Shown: positions 17,066 to 26,690 of the stretch, piece by piece | How the letters are laid out: every line of letters begins with the position of its first letter | Numbering within the stretch: the stretch's first letter is position 1 | Assembly: GCF_900105585.1 (NCBI RefSeq) | Contig: NZ_FNRT01000002.1 | Location: 930,001 to 994,000 of the forward strand | Source: Nocardioides exalbidus | GTDB taxonomy: Bacteria > Actinomycetota > Actinomycetes > Propionibacteriales > Nocardioidaceae | Length of the DNA: 64,000 nt | Direction of reading: 5' to 3' | The notes under the pieces: model-generated | What the model was told of the DNA's origin: nothing | The model's database searches: none | What the model saw: the letters and a program-made list of their open reading frames with translations, nothing else | Position numbers and translations under genes: made by a program

Positions 17066-17998
17066 TCAGCCGACGGAGGCGAGCAGCTCCGCGAAGCGAC
17101 GGTTGACGTCGCGGGTGGCGGCAGCCGCGGCGGGCGAGACGTGGCCCTGGTCCATGAAGCCGTGGATCATCCCGGCGTGGCGCACGGCGTCCACGCGCAC
17201 GCCGGCGGCGGCCAGCGCGGCGGCGTAGGCCTCTCCCTCGTCGCGGAGGAGGTCGCACTCGGCGGTCGCGACGACCGCGGGCGGCAGGCCGGCGAGGTCG
17301 CCGTGCAGGGGCGAGTGGCGCCAGTCGCCCGGAGCCGGCGCGTCGCCGGAGAAGTACTGCGTGTTGATCCAGTCGGTCATCGCGCGCGACAGCATGAAGC
17401 CGCTGGCGAACTCGTCCTTCGACGGGTGGTGGCCGAGCAGGTCGGTCGCCGGGTAGATCAGCAGCTGCGCGGCGATGTCGACCTCGCCGCGGAGCTCCTG
17501 GGTGGCGATGGCGGCGAGGTTGCCGCCGGCCGAGTCGCCCGCCACGGCGAGCAGCCCGGAGCCGCCGAGGTCGGCCAGCCGCTCGGCGACCCACCGGATC
17601 GCGCGCACCGCGTCGTCGGGCGCCGCGGGCCAGGGGTCCTCGGGAGCGAGGCGGTAGCCGACGCTGACGTGCACCGCGCCGGTGTCGCGCACGAGGCGGC
17701 GTACGACCTGGTCGTGCGTGTCGATGTCGCCGCGGAACCAACCGCCGCCGTGGAAGTAGACGACCGTCGGCACCGGACCCTCGACGCCGGCGGGCCGGTA
17801 GACCCGAGCAGGCAGGTCGTCGACGAGGACGTCGGTCACGTCGCCGACGGGTACGACGTCCTCCGGCCGCACGCTGTCGACGCGGAGCGCGCGCATCTGG
17901 GCGCGCGCCTCGGGGATCGTCAGCTCCCACACGGGACGGCCGCGGGAGGCCTCCACCTCCGTGATGAAGGCGGCGAGGTCGGGATCGAGGCTCATCAC
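17066..17998 (-). CDS. Alpha/beta hydrolase (HSL-type esterase) in the glucarate operon
   Basis: The 310-residue enzyme has the oxyanion motif YFHGGGWFRGD, nucleophile Ser in GDSAGGN and catalytic His in GMIHGF, the layout of hormone-sensitive-lipase-type esterases. It begins 5 nt after gudD and is last in the kdgD-dehydrogenase-gudD operon. An esterase or lactonase could open acid-sugar lactones or deacylate a conjugate before catabolism, but no substrate evidence exists in the sequence. Confidence 0.85.
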   Translation of the reverse strand: MMSLDPDLAAFITEVEASRGRPVWELTIPEARAQMRALRVDSVRPEDVVPVGDVTDVLVDDLPARVYRPAGVEGPVPTVVYFHGGGWFRGDIDTHDQVVRRLVRDTGAVHVSVGYRLAPEDPWPAAPDDAVRAIRWVAERLADLGGSGLLAVAGDSAGGNLAAIATQELRGEVDIAAQLLIYPATDLLGHHPSKDEFASGFMLSRAMTDWINTQYFSGDAPAPGDWRHSPLHGDLAGLPPAVVATAECDLLRDEGEAYAAALAAAGVRVDAVRHAGMIHGFMDQGHVSPAAAAATRDVNRRFAELLASVG

Positions 17999-18003
17999 GG
18001 TCC

Positions 18004-19323
18004 TCAGCGCACGAGACAGGGACGCTTCGGGTCGAAGCTCCAGTCGTCGACGAGGTACTGCATGGCGATCGCGTCGTCACGGGCGCCGAGGCCGTGCTCG
18101 AGGTAGAGCTCGTGCGCCTCCGCGAGCCGGTCGGGGTCGAGCTCGACGCCGAGGCCCGGGGTGTTCGGCACCTCGATCGCGCCGTCCCTGATCTCGAGCG
18201 GCGCCTTCGTGAGGCCCTGGCCGTCCTGCCAGATCCAGTGCGTGTCGAGCGCGGTGATCTCGCCCGGGGCGGCGGCGCCGACCTGGGTGAACATCGCGAG
18301 CGAGACGTCGAAGTGGTTGTTGGAGTGCGAGCCCCACGTCAGGCCGAAGTCGTGGCAGAGCTGGGCGACGCGCACGGAGCCCGCCATCGTCCAGAAGTGC
18401 GGGTCGGCGAGCGGGATGTCGACGGCGTTGGTGCGGACGGCGTCGGCCATCTGGCGCCAGTCGGTGGCGACCATGTTGGTCGCGGTACGCAGCCCGGTGC
18501 GACGCTTGAACTGCGCCATCACCTCGCGCCCCGAGTAGCCGCCCTCGGCGCCGCAGGGGTCCTCGGCATACGCCAGGACGTCGTCCGTGCCCGACAGCAG
18601 CCGCACCGCGTCGTCGAGCAGCCAGCCGCCGTTGGGGTCGAGGGTGATCCGGGCGTCGGGGAAGCGCTCGTGGAGGGCGGTGACGGCGGCGACCTCCTCC
18701 TCGCCGGGCAGCACGCCGCCCTTCAGCTTGAAGTCGGCGAAGCCGTAGCGCGCCTGCGCAGCCTCGGCGAGCCGGACGACCGCCTCGGGGGTCATCGCCT
18801 CCTCGCGGCGGACCTTCTCCCAGTCGTCGGCGCCGTCGTGCTCGCGGAGGTAGGGCAGGTCCGTCCGGTCGGGGTCGCCGACGTAGAAGAGGTAGCCGAG
18901 CATCGGCACGCTCGTGCGCTGCTGGCCGTCCCCCAGGAGCTCGGCCAGGGGTACGCCGAGCTCCTGGGAGGAGAGGTCGAGGAGTGCCGACTCCAGCGCG
19001 GTGACCGCGTGGATCGTGGTGCGCAGGTCGAAGGTCTGCAACCCCCGGCCGCCGGCGTCGCGGTCGGCGAAGCGGGTGGCGACCTCACGGAGCAGCGATC
19101 GGAACCGGGCGACAGGCTGGCCGACCAGGATCGACGCGGCGTCCTCGATGGTCGCCTTGATCGCCTCGCCGCCGGGCACCTCACCGAGGCCGGTGCGGCC
19201 CTCGGAGTCGGTCACGATCGCGATGTTGCGCGTGAAGAAGGGACCGTGCGCGCCGCTCAGGTTGAGCAGCATCGAGTCGTGGCCGGCGACCGGCACCGCC
19301 TCGATCCGGGCGATGGTGCTCAC
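18004..19323 (-). CDS. gudD: Glucarate dehydratase
   Basis: This 439-residue enolase-superfamily enzyme dehydrates D-glucarate (often also L-idarate) to 5-keto-4-deoxyglucarate. All signature residues are visible: K-x-K in FKLKGGV, metal ligands in LDPNGGW and EDPCG, Asn in TNM and catalytic His in SHSNNHFD. Its GTG start overlaps the stop of the upstream dehydrogenase gene. Together with kdgD and that dehydrogenase it makes a complete route to 2-oxoglutarate. Confidence 0.93.
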   Translation of the reverse strand: MSTIARIEAVPVAGHDSMLLNLSGAHGPFFTRNIAIVTDSEGRTGLGEVPGGEAIKATIEDAASILVGQPVARFRSLLREVATRFADRDAGGRGLQTFDLRTTIHAVTALESALLDLSSQELGVPLAELLGDGQQRTSVPMLGYLFYVGDPDRTDLPYLREHDGADDWEKVRREEAMTPEAVVRLAEAAQARYGFADFKLKGGVLPGEEEVAAVTALHERFPDARITLDPNGGWLLDDAVRLLSGTDDVLAYAEDPCGAEGGYSGREVMAQFKRRTGLRTATNMVATDWRQMADAVRTNAVDIPLADPHFWTMAGSVRVAQLCHDFGLTWGSHSNNHFDVSLAMFTQVGAAAPGEITALDTHWIWQDGQGLTKAPLEIRDGAIEVPNTPGLGVELDPDRLAEAHELYLEHGLGARDDAIAMQYLVDDWSFDPKRPCLVR

Positions 19324-20807
19324 TTCTCGAGGGTCCCGTCGACACGTCGGAGCAGGCCCCACGGGTTGTCGTCGCGGACGGCCTCGGGCAGCAGCGCCGC
19401 GGGCACGTCCTGGTAGGCCACCGGGCGCTGGAACCGCTCGATCGCGAGGCTGCCGACGCTGGTCGTGCGGGCGTCGGAGGTCGCCGGGAACGGACCGCCG
19501 TGGACCATCGCGTGGCCCACCTCGACGCCCGTCGGCCAGCCGTTGAAGAGGATGCGGCCTGCCTTCGTCTCGAGGACGGGCAGGAGCGCGCGGGCCGCCT
19601 CGGTGTCGGAGTCGGTGGCGTGGATCGTCGCGGTGAGCTGGCCCTCGAGGCCCTCGAGCCGGGGCAGCAGGTCGGCCACGTCGTCGTACCTCACCACGAC
19701 GCCGGAGGCGCCGAAGACCTCGTCGGCGACCGGACCCTCGAGCGTCGGGGTCTCGACGACCTGCGGCGCAGGGGCGAGGTCACCGGCGGCGGTGCCCTCG
19801 GCGACGACGCGTACGCCGGTGACGTCGCGCAGCGCGGCGGTGCCGGTGCGGTAGGCCTCGGCGATGCCGGGCGTGAGCATGGTCTGGCCGGTGGCGCCGG
19901 CAACGGCCTCGGCGGCGGCACGCAGGAAGGCGTCACCCTCCTCACCGGACGGGAGGAAGAGCAGGCCGGGGTTGGTGCAGAACTGGCCGGAGCCGAGGGT
20001 GAGGGAGCCGACGTAGGCCTGGGCGAAGGCCGCGGTGTCGTTGCCGGCGAGCGCGCCGGGGAGGACGACGACGGGGTTGATCGACGACATCTCGGCGTAG
20101 ACCGGGATCGGCACCTCGCGGGCAGCCGCAGCCTGGACGAGCGCGAGCCCGCCGCCGCGGGAGCCGGTGAAGCCGACGGCGGTGATGCGGGGGTCCTTGA
20201 CCAGGTCCTGGCCGGTCTCGATGCCGCCGAGGACGAAGGAGAAGACGCCGGCGGGCAGGCTCGACCTCTCGACCGCGCGGGTGATCGCGCGGGCGACGAG
20301 CGTGCCGGTGACCGGGTGGGCCGGGTGGCCCTTCACGACGACCGGGCAGCCCGCCGCGAGGGCCGACGCGGTGTCGCCGCCCGCGGTCGAGAAGGCGAGC
20401 GGGAAGTTGCTCGCACCGAAGACCGCGACCGGCCCGAGCGGCACCATCCGCTGGCGGATGTCGGCGCGCGGGAGCGGCGTGCGGTCCGGGAGCGCGGGGT
20501 CGATCCGCACGCCCTGGTGGTCGCCCTGCTCGACGACGCCGGCGAACATCCGCAGCTGGCCGGTGGTGCGGCCGACCTCGCCGGTGATCCGGCCCTCGGG
20601 CAAGCCGCTCTCGCGCACCGCCTCGACGATGATCGCGTCCTTGTCGGCCTCGATCTCGGCGGCCACCGCCTCGAGGAACGCGCTGCGCTCCGCCGGGCTG
20701 GTGGCGCGGTAGGCGCCGAACGCCTCGGCGGCGGCCGCGGTGGCGGCGGCGACGTCGGGCTGCTCGGAGTCGGTGCCTGCGATGATGCTGGTGGCCTGGT
20801 CGGTCAC
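19320..20807 (-). CDS. 2-Oxoglutarate semialdehyde (2,5-dioxovalerate) dehydrogenase
   Basis: The 495-residue aldehyde dehydrogenase oxidises 2-oxoglutarate semialdehyde to 2-oxoglutarate with NAD(P)+. Catalytic Cys is in GQFCTNPG and the general base Glu in YAEMSSINP. The cofactor loop [10 protein letters not shown] followed by VVKGHPAHP is typical of the acid-sugar KGSADH group. It sits between kdgD, whose product it would use, and gudD, with coupled translation to the latter. Confidence 0.9.
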   Translation of the reverse strand: MTDQATSIIAGTDSEQPDVAAATAAAAEAFGAYRATSPAERSAFLEAVAAEIEADKDAIIVEAVRESGLPEGRITGEVGRTTGQLRMFAGVVEQGDHQGVRIDPALPDRTPLPRADIRQRMVPLGPVAVFGASNFPLAFSTAGGDTASALAAGCPVVVKGHPAHPVTGTLVARAITRAVERSSLPAGVFSFVLGGIETGQDLVKDPRITAVGFTGSRGGGLALVQAAAAREVPIPVYAEMSSINPVVVLPGALAGNDTAAFAQAYVGSLTLGSGQFCTNPGLLFLPSGEEGDAFLRAAAEAVAGATGQTMLTPGIAEAYRTGTAALRDVTGVRVVAEGTAAGDLAPAPQVVETPTLEGPVADEVFGASGVVVRYDDVADLLPRLEGLEGQLTATIHATDSDTEAARALLPVLETKAGRILFNGWPTGVEVGHAMVHGGPFPATSDARTTSVGSLAIERFQRPVAYQDVPAALLPEAVRDDNPWGLLRRVDGTLEK

Positions 20808-20844
20808 GGGGTTCCTCTCGTTGCTGCGGGCGGTGCTGGGTGGG

Positions 20845-21771
20845 TCAGGCCTTCGAGCCTGCCACCTTGTCCACGAGGGTCTGCAGCTCGTCGCGCTCGG
20901 CGTCGAGCAGGTCCGAGAGCGGCGGGCGGACCGGGCCGGCGGGGCGACCGACGGCGGCGAGGCCGGCCTTGACGATCGACACCGAGTAGCCGGACTCGCG
21001 GTCGCGGATCTTGGTGTAGGGGATGACGAAGTCGTTGAGCATCGCGTAGACCGCGGTGCGGTCCTGGCGGCGCACGGCGGCGTAGAAGTCGAGCGCGAAC
21101 TGCGGGACGAAGTTGAAGATCGCCGAGCTGTAGGTCGTCACGCCGAGCTGGAGCAGCGGCAGCGCGAAGACCTCGGCCGTCGGCAGCCCGCCGACGTAGA
21201 AGAGCCGGTCGCCGAGCTGGGCATAGGTCCGGGTCATCTGCTCGATGCCGCCGACGCCGTCCTTGAAGCCGACGAGGTTGGCGTTGCGGGCGCAGGCCTG
21301 CTCGAGCGCGTCGGTGCCGAGCACGGCGTTGGCGCGTGAGTAGAAGATGACGCCGAGGCTGGTCGCCGAGCAGATCGCGCTGATGTGCTCGACGAGGCCG
21401 CGCTGGCCGGCCTCGGTGAGGTACGGCGGCATGAGCAGGATGCCGTCCGCACCGGCCTTCTCGGCCGCCTGGACCTGCGCGACGGCGTTGACCGTCGAGC
21501 CCGTGGCGGGCGCCAGCACGGGGACCTTGCCGCCGGCACCGGAGATCGCGGCGCGCACGACGCGGTCGGTCTCCTCGGGGTTGAGCGAGAAGCCCTCGCC
21601 CGTGCCGCCCGCGGCGAAGAGCCCCGCCACCGGGTAGCCGCTGAGCCACTCGAGGTGCTCGCGGTAGGCGGGCTCGTCGAACTGCAGGTCGGCGTCGAAG
21701 TGGGTCACCGGGAAGGAGAGGAGGCCGCTTCCCAGGGTCTCGACGAGCTCGGTCGGGCTGTACTTCGTCAC
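20845..21771 (-). CDS. kdgD: 5-Dehydro-4-deoxyglucarate dehydratase
   Basis: This enzyme of about 308 residues belongs to the DHDPS/NAL class I aldolase-like family. It dehydrates and decarboxylates 5-keto-4-deoxyglucarate to 2-oxoglutarate semialdehyde. The Schiff-base Lys is in [10 protein letters not shown], and [11 protein letters not shown] is the substrate carboxylate loop. The GTG at 21771 gives the normal length. It is the first gene of the operon. A LysR-type box at 21859-21879 lies about 90 nt upstream. Confidence 0.92.
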   Translation of the reverse strand: MTKYSPTELVETLGSGLLSFPVTHFDADLQFDEPAYREHLEWLSGYPVAGLFAAGGTGEGFSLNPEETDRVVRAAISGAGGKVPVLAPATGSTVNAVAQVQAAEKAGADGILLMPPYLTEAGQRGLVEHISAICSATSLGVIFYSRANAVLGTDALEQACARNANLVGFKDGVGGIEQMTRTYAQLGDRLFYVGGLPTAEVFALPLLQLGVTTYSSAIFNFVPQFALDFYAAVRRQDRTAVYAMLNDFVIPYTKIRDRESGYSVSIVKAGLAAVGRPAGPVRPPLSDLLDAERDELQTLVDKVAGSKA

Positions 21772-21858
21772 GCTGCGTCCTTCGGTCCGAGGCGGGTGCT
21801 CATGCGGCAAGTGGGGCCACGTGATGTGGCGGTGCTCACCAACCTAGGAAGCGGCGAC

Positions 21859-21879
21859 GATGCCTGTCCAAGCCCGGTT
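21859..21879. promoter_or_regulatory. Candidate LysR operator upstream of the glucarate operon
   Basis: This 21-nt box differs at only two positions from the reverse complement of the box at 26620-26640 beside the lysR gene. The common core is GATGCC.GTCCAAGCCCG. TCCAA here is followed 8 nt later by TTGGA, a typical interrupted palindrome for a LysR dimer. It lies in the divergent gap in front of kdgD. Confidence 0.55.
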
Positions 21880-21944
21880 TTGGATCGGGTGATGCGCGTG
21901 GAGCATGGTGCTGGTCGATAGGCACGGCTCGCTACGTTGGGCGC

Positions 21945-22757
21945 GTGGAACCTGACGTGCTTCTCATCGGAGCCGGCGACCTCGGTGCCTCGGTCGGGCT
22001 GCGGTTGGCCGACCTCGGCCACGGCGTGCTCGCCCTGCGCCGCAACGCCGACCTCGTCCCGGCGCCGCTGGTCGGACGGTCGGTCGACATCACCGCGGCG
22101 GCGCCGGACCTCTCCGACGTACGCCCGCGGTTCGTGGTCGTCGCGCTCACGGCGCGGCCGCGGACGGAGGAGGCCTACCGGGCGACGTACGTCGACGGGA
22201 TGGCGCGCGCGCTCGACGCGCTGCCCGTGGCACCCGAGCGCGCCGTCCTCGTCTCGTCGACCGCGGTGTGTGCGAGCGGCGACCGGCCCTCGTTGTCCGA
22301 CGAGTCCACCCCTGGTGCGCCCTCCGACGGGCCCGGCCGCCAGCTGGTCGCCGCCGAGGAGGCGTTCCACGCGCGCATCCCGCACGGGACCGTGCTCCGG
22401 CTCTCGGGGCTGTACGGCGGCTCGAGCACGCGGCTGCGCGACCAGGTCGCCGAGGGTCGGGTCACCGACCCGCACCGCTGGACCAACCGGATCCACCGCA
22501 CCGACGCGGCCGCCGCGGTCGTCCACCTGCTGACGATGGACGCGACGCCGGACGCGCTCTACCTCGGCACCGACGACGCACCGGCCCAGATGGGTGACGT
22601 CGCCGCTTTCCTCGCCGCGCGGCTCGACGCCCCCGCTCCCCCGCCCGCCGACCCGGCGCAGGGCCACGGCAAGCGGCTCTCGAACGCACTGCTGAGGTCG
22701 ACCGGCTGGGCACCGAGCCTCCCGAGCTATCGCGAGGGCTACGCCGACCTCGGATGA
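21945..22757 (+). CDS. NAD(P)-dependent oxidoreductase/epimerase (SDR-like)
   Basis: The 270-residue protein opens with a Rossmann fold (VLLIGAGDLGASVGLRLA) and continues as an atypical extended SDR similar to YeeZ-type proteins (VLVSSTAVCASG, VLRLSGLYGG, HRTDAAAAVVHLL). No catalytic YxxxK is obvious, so the enzymatic activity is uncertain. TACGTT lies 6 nt before the GTG start, suggesting a leaderless mRNA. It is divergent from the glucarate operon, but there is no evidence it belongs to that pathway. Confidence 0.78.
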   Translation: MEPDVLLIGAGDLGASVGLRLADLGHGVLALRRNADLVPAPLVGRSVDITAAAPDLSDVRPRFVVVALTARPRTEEAYRATYVDGMARALDALPVAPERAVLVSSTAVCASGDRPSLSDESTPGAPSDGPGRQLVAAEEAFHARIPHGTVLRLSGLYGGSSTRLRDQVAEGRVTDPHRWTNRIHRTDAAAAVVHLLTMDATPDALYLGTDDAPAQMGDVAAFLAARLDAPAPPPADPAQGHGKRLSNALLRSTGWAPSLPSYREGYADLG

Positions 22758-22814
22758 TCGAAGGTCCCGCAACCGGGTGATGGCGCCGGGCCACGCCGGC
22801 CCTCACACTGGGGC

Positions 22815-23246
22815 ATGGCCGTGATGTCACCCGAGGCGCGGACGACTGCCGCGCCTGTCCGCCCACGCCCCGTGCTCGCCCTGGTGGTCGCGCTCCTCTG
22901 CGCGGTGCCGTACGCCATCGGGCTGGTGCTTCCCTACTACGTCGCCGGGCTCCAGCACCGGCCCGCCGGCGAGACGCTCTACCTCCACGACCTCGACGCC
23001 CTCTGGCCCTACGACACCGCTCTCGGCGGGATCGTGTCGGTGATCGCCGTCCTCGGGATCCCGCTCGCGCCGTTCGTCGCGACGGCCGTGGCCGGGTGGT
23101 CGGCGCACGGCCTCTGGGCAGGGCGCCACGAGGCGAACCGGCGCGAGGTCGCGCTGCTCGTGGCGGCCGTCGTCATCGCCCTCGCGAACCTCGCCTGGCT
23201 CGCGACCCCGCTGTCGAACGACCTGATGGTCTGGTTCCTGGACTGA
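22815..23246 (+). CDS. Small multi-pass membrane protein, unknown function
   Basis: This 143-residue protein has three predicted helices (about residues 20-45, 70-98 and 110-130). Arg/Pro-rich ends and an outer loop (HRPAGETLYLHDLDALWPYD) separate the first two. No family was recognised. An internal ATG at 22824 is an alternative start. A dispersed repeat begins 5 nt after the stop. Confidence 0.65.
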   Translation: MAVMSPEARTTAAPVRPRPVLALVVALLCAVPYAIGLVLPYYVAGLQHRPAGETLYLHDLDALWPYDTALGGIVSVIAVLGIPLAPFVATAVAGWSAHGLWAGRHEANRREVALLVAAVVIALANLAWLATPLSNDLMVWFLD

Positions 23247-23251
23247 CGACC

Positions 23252-23294
23252 GAGGGGTCTCGAGACGGGCGCTGCGCGCCCTCCTCGACCAGCA
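23252..23294 (-). repeat. Dispersed palindromic repeat, copy A (unit 1)
   Basis: Read on the minus strand this is CTGGTCGAGGAGGGCGCG followed by CAGCGCCCGTCTCGAGACCCC. It matches unit 1 at 60271-60317 and the start of 58739-58764. It lies between the small membrane protein and the GNAT gene. Internal symmetry (GGGCGC/GCGCCC) would form a hairpin. Confidence 0.6.
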
Positions 23295-23324
23295 CTGGGT
23301 GGGGCAGGTGGCACGATCTCCCTC

Positions 23325-23789
23325 GTGCAGATCGCTCGCGCCGACTTCGACGACCCGCGGCTGGCGGCCTTCCTGCAGGCGCACCTCGACGACATGGAGA
23401 AGACGTCGCCGCCGGAGAGCCGGCACGCGCTCGACCTGTCCGGGCTGCAGGCACCGCACGTGCGGATGTGGGTCGGCCTCGACGACGAGGGGATCGTCGG
23501 CACGACCGCGCTGGCGGCGATGACGGCCGACCACGAGGAGCTCAAGAGCATGCGCACCGAGCCGCGCGTCCGCGGGCGCGGGGTGGCCGGGCAGATGCTG
23601 GCCCACGCGATCGAGGACGCCCGGGCGCGAGGCGTCGTACGCATCTCCCTCGAGACCGGCAGCATGGAGTTCTTCGAGCCGGCGCGGAGGTTCTACGCGC
23701 GAGCGGGCTTCACGCCGTGCGACCCGTTCGGCGCCTACCGGCCGGACCCGAACAGCACGTTCATGACGCTGGAGCTCACTCCAGGTTGA
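23325..23789 (+). CDS. GNAT-family N-acetyltransferase
   Basis: The 154-residue enzyme has the acetyl-CoA pyrophosphate-binding motif RVRGRGVAGQMLAHA (about residues 84-98) and the terminal GNAT strands ISLETGSMEFFEPARRFYARAGF. Family members transfer acetyl groups to amines. The substrate is unknown. The start is GTG at 23325. Its 3' end overlaps the convergent histidine kinase gene by 14 bp. Confidence 0.88.
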   Translation: MQIARADFDDPRLAAFLQAHLDDMEKTSPPESRHALDLSGLQAPHVRMWVGLDDEGIVGTTALAAMTADHEELKSMRTEPRVRGRGVAGQMLAHAIEDARARGVVRISLETGSMEFFEPARRFYARAGFTPCDPFGAYRPDPNSTFMTLELTPG

Positions 23790-25569
23790 TCGTGTTGACC
23801 ACCGTGCCGACGTAGGCCGGCAGGGTGATCGTCGCGGTCGTGCCCTCGCCGCGCTCGGAGCTGAGCTCGATCGTGCCGGAGTGCCGGTCCACGATGCGGG
23901 CCACGATCGCGAGCCCCAGGCCCGTGCCGGGCCGGACGAGGGCGGCGGGGTTCGTGGAGCGGAAGAACTCGCGGAACAGCTCCTGCTGGTCGGCGTCGGA
24001 GATGCCGATGCCGATGTCCTCGACGGTCGTGACGACCGAGCCGCCCTGCGAGGCGACGCGGACGATGACGTGGCCGCCGGCGTCGGAGTACTTGATCGCG
24101 TTGGTCGTCAGGTTGGTCAGCGCCCGGTGCAGCTCGTCGGGCTGGCCGCGGACCAGCACCGAGCCGGAGGGGAGCTCGGCGGTGCAGGTGACCGAGGCAG
24201 CCTCGGCGCCGGCGCGGCACTCGTCGAGCACGTCCGCCACCACCCGGCGCATGTCCACGGGCACCGGCTCGAACTCGCGCTGCGGATCGGACATCTGCGC
24301 CATGGTGAGCATGTCGTCGATGACCGCACGCATCCGTGAGGCGCCGCGGGTGGCGGCCTCGACCGAGTGCCGGCCGTCCTCGTCGAGGATGCTGACGTCG
24401 AGCAGCTCGAGGTTGGCGCTCATCGAGAAGAGCGGGTTGCGCAGCTCGTGGCCGAGGGTGTTGACCACCTCGACGCGATAGCTGTCGAGCTTGCGGAGCC
24501 GGTCGACGACCGCGCGCTCACGCTCGAGCTGTCGGGCGTTGGCGATGGCCGTCCCGAGGTCGCGGCCGATGTCGAGCGCGGCGTCGCGCTCGACCTCGGT
24601 CCACTGGCGCGTGTCCGAGACCCGCGTCAGCACCAGGAAGCCGAGGCACTCGGTGCCCCTGCCGAGCGGGACGAAGAGCACCGAGCCGATGCCGATCCGG
24701 TCGAGGAAGCCCAGGAGCTGGTCACGGGTCTCGACCGGGAGCCCGGGGTGCGCGGGCACGGACCGGGAGAAGGGGGCGACGTACTGCTCGGCCCAGTAGC
24801 GGTGCGCGAGATCCATCACGACGTCATCGATCTCGGAGTAGGGCGGCTCGACATCGCTGCCGCGCACGTAGGACGTCGTGGTCGCCCCGCCGTCCTCGTC
24901 GAAGGCGGTCAACCACAGGCCGACGGCGTCGAAGCAGTCGACCAGCGTCGAGCGGCAGGCCGCGAGCACCCGGTCGAGCGTCCCCTCGCCGAGCGCCTGG
25001 CGCACGATCTCGCGCGCCTCGGTCGCCATCCGCACCTTCTCGTTGAGCTGCTCGCGCTCCAGTGCGAGCAGCACCAGGGTGCGGGCGACGCCTGCGTAGC
25101 GGGTGAGGACGTCGAGCTTGTCGGGTCCCGGGACCCGGCCGTCGCGCGGGCTGTCGACACCGAGCAGGCCGCGGAGCTCGCCCTGGTCGTCGTAGAGGGG
25201 GGCGAAGAGGGAGTCGAGCGGGTGCCAGGCGTCGTCGCCGTCGAGCGGCGTCAGGTCGGGGATGTGGCTGTAGTCGAGGACCTCGTCGCCGACGCGGTCG
25301 TGCGGGACGAAGCGCCACGCACCCCAGTCGTCGGACCGTTCGATCTCGCGCTCGATGGCGCCGGTCGGGGTCACCGACCCGACGAACCCGTCGGCGACGG
25401 AGGCCGCGACGACCACCTGGAAGGAACCGTCGCGACGCAGCAGGATCGCCGACTGCTCGAAACCCGCGAGCTCGGCGACCCCCTCGACGAGCACCTGCAG
25501 GTGTTCACGGGTCTGGTCGTCCGCCCACGGCGTCACCTCGCGATCGCGAGCCTCGTCCTGTCCCTGCAT
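23776..25569 (-). CDS. GAF-domain sensor histidine kinase
   Basis: This kinase of about 597 residues has two GAF-like domains (about residues 15-165 and 175-345). A HisKA dimerisation domain follows, with phospho-acceptor His in TLGHELRNPLFSMS. The HATPase domain carries N box TNAIKYSDAGG, G1 DIGIGIS and G2 GTGLGLAI. No transmembrane helix is apparent, so it is likely cytosolic and senses a soluble signal. No response regulator gene is next to it. ATG 25569 is chosen; an in-frame start at 25617 exists. Confidence 0.88.
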   Translation of the reverse strand: MQGQDEARDREVTPWADDQTREHLQVLVEGVAELAGFEQSAILLRRDGSFQVVVAASVADGFVGSVTPTGAIEREIERSDDWGAWRFVPHDRVGDEVLDYSHIPDLTPLDGDDAWHPLDSLFAPLYDDQGELRGLLGVDSPRDGRVPGPDKLDVLTRYAGVARTLVLLALEREQLNEKVRMATEAREIVRQALGEGTLDRVLAACRSTLVDCFDAVGLWLTAFDEDGGATTTSYVRGSDVEPPYSEIDDVVMDLAHRYWAEQYVAPFSRSVPAHPGLPVETRDQLLGFLDRIGIGSVLFVPLGRGTECLGFLVLTRVSDTRQWTEVERDAALDIGRDLGTAIANARQLERERAVVDRLRKLDSYRVEVVNTLGHELRNPLFSMSANLELLDVSILDEDGRHSVEAATRGASRMRAVIDDMLTMAQMSDPQREFEPVPVDMRRVVADVLDECRAGAEAASVTCTAELPSGSVLVRGQPDELHRALTNLTTNAIKYSDAGGHVIVRVASQGGSVVTTVEDIGIGISDADQQELFREFFRSTNPAALVRPGTGLGLAIVARIVDRHSGTIELSSERGEGTTATITLPAYVGTVVNTINLE

Positions 25570-25644
25570 CCACAACCCCCTGCCGGCGCCGTCGACCGGC
25601 ACGTCGTCACCAGCCAAACACGTCAGTCCATGCAGGGGAACCTT

Positions 25645-25668
25645 GACTCGCTGTTCGGGCGGCGAGTC
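25645..25668. terminator. Small hairpin at the end of the LysR gene
   Basis: GACTCGC (25645-25651) pairs with GCGAGTC (25662-25668) just before the lysR stop codon position. It may help end that minus-strand transcript before the kinase gene. The arms are only 7 bp and there is no T-run, so the call is weak. Confidence 0.3.
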
Positions 25669-25669
25669 G

Positions 25670-26578
25670 TCAGGCGCGCGCGGTCACCACGTCGAGCACA
25701 CGGCGTACGACCGGGGTGACCGCGTCGCGCGACCAGATCGCGTGCAGCTCGACCGGCTTGTCCGGGTCGGCGTCGACGCGCGTGTCGCCGCCGTGGTGCG
25801 CGAGCTCCTTGAAGACCACGCCGTCGACGTGCAGCGACTCCGCCGAGGCGGGGGCGAGCGTCACGCCGCGGTCCGCGGAGACGAGCAGCATCGCGGTCAG
25901 CACCTGGTGCACCCGCTGGTCGATGCGCGGGTGCGCGTTGGCGAAGAAGCGCACCGACAGCTCGTGGAAGTAGCGCGACTGGTCGGGGTTGTAGCCGATC
26001 ACGGTCTCGCCCTCGAAGTCGTCGGAGCTGAGCGGGTGGTCGACCGCCGCGAGCGGGTGGGCTGCCGGCACGACGGCCATGAACGGCTCGCGCAGCACGA
26101 CCCGCGACCGCAGCAGTGTCGTGTCGAACGGTGGTCGCGCGAGGCCGATGTCGAGCTCGCCGCGACGGATCCCCTCGACCTGGTCGTTGGTGACCCGCTC
26201 GGAGAGCACGACCTCGACGTCGGGCAGCTGGGCGGTGAGCCGGCGCAGCAGCGGCCCGAGGATGGAGATCGCGGAGACGGCGGTGAAGCCGAGGCGTACG
26301 ACGCCCGCGGCCCCCGCGTCGACCCGGCGGGCGAGGTCGCCGGCCCCCTCGACGAGGTTGAGCAAGCGGTGCGCCTCCTCCAGGAACGCCCGGCCCGCAC
26401 CGGTCAGCTCGACACGGCGGTTGTCGCGCTCGAGCAGCCGCGCCCCCACCGACTTCTCCAGCTTCTGGATCTGCCGCGACAATGGTGGCTGCGTCATCTG
26501 GAGGCGCTCGGCGGCGCGCCCGAAGTGCAGCTCCTCGGCCACCGCGACGAACGAGCGGACCTGGTCAAGCGTGATCAC
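25670..26578 (-). CDS. LysR-family transcriptional regulator
   Basis: The 302-residue regulator has an N-terminal winged HTH (FVAVAEELHFGRAAERLQMTQ...SRQIQKLE, residues 8-52) and a substrate-binding co-inducer domain (about 90-290). It is divergent from tctC with a 112-nt gap containing a near-perfect copy of the box found upstream of kdgD. The likely role is activating both uptake and catabolism of an acid sugar, with that acid or an intermediate as co-inducer. Confidence 0.92.
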   Translation of the reverse strand: MITLDQVRSFVAVAEELHFGRAAERLQMTQPPLSRQIQKLEKSVGARLLERDNRRVELTGAGRAFLEEAHRLLNLVEGAGDLARRVDAGAAGVVRLGFTAVSAISILGPLLRRLTAQLPDVEVVLSERVTNDQVEGIRRGELDIGLARPPFDTTLLRSRVVLREPFMAVVPAAHPLAAVDHPLSSDDFEGETVIGYNPDQSRYFHELSVRFFANAHPRIDQRVHQVLTAMLLVSADRGVTLAPASAESLHVDGVVFKELAHHGGDTRVDADPDKPVELHAIWSRDAVTPVVRRVLDVVTARA

Positions 26579-26619
26579 CGACCGAGACTACGATGCACGA
26601 ACTGGATCAGTCCATGCCG

Positions 26620-26640
26620 AATCGGGCTTGGACCGGCATC
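26620..26640. promoter_or_regulatory. Candidate LysR operator in the lysR-tctC gap
   Basis: On the minus strand this reads GATGCCGGTCCAAGCCCG then ATT, differing from the 21859-21879 box at two positions only. It sits 50-70 nt before the tctC start. TGGATCAGTCCA, also palindromic, lies immediately beside it at 26603-26614 and may be a second half-site pair. Confidence 0.55.
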
Positions 26641-26690
26641 GTGCGGAAATCCTAGTGTCGGTGGTCACACACCGAACAAGGAGCACCACC

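Noticed and set aside
19500..20972. 490-codon plus-strand open frame
   Set aside because: It mirrors the aldehyde dehydrogenase coding strand; its sequence is Gly/Asp/Arg-rich with no domain.
25645..25668. Hairpin as a regulatory attenuator for the histidine kinase
   Set aside because: It lies at the very end of the LysR gene, more simply a weak terminator.
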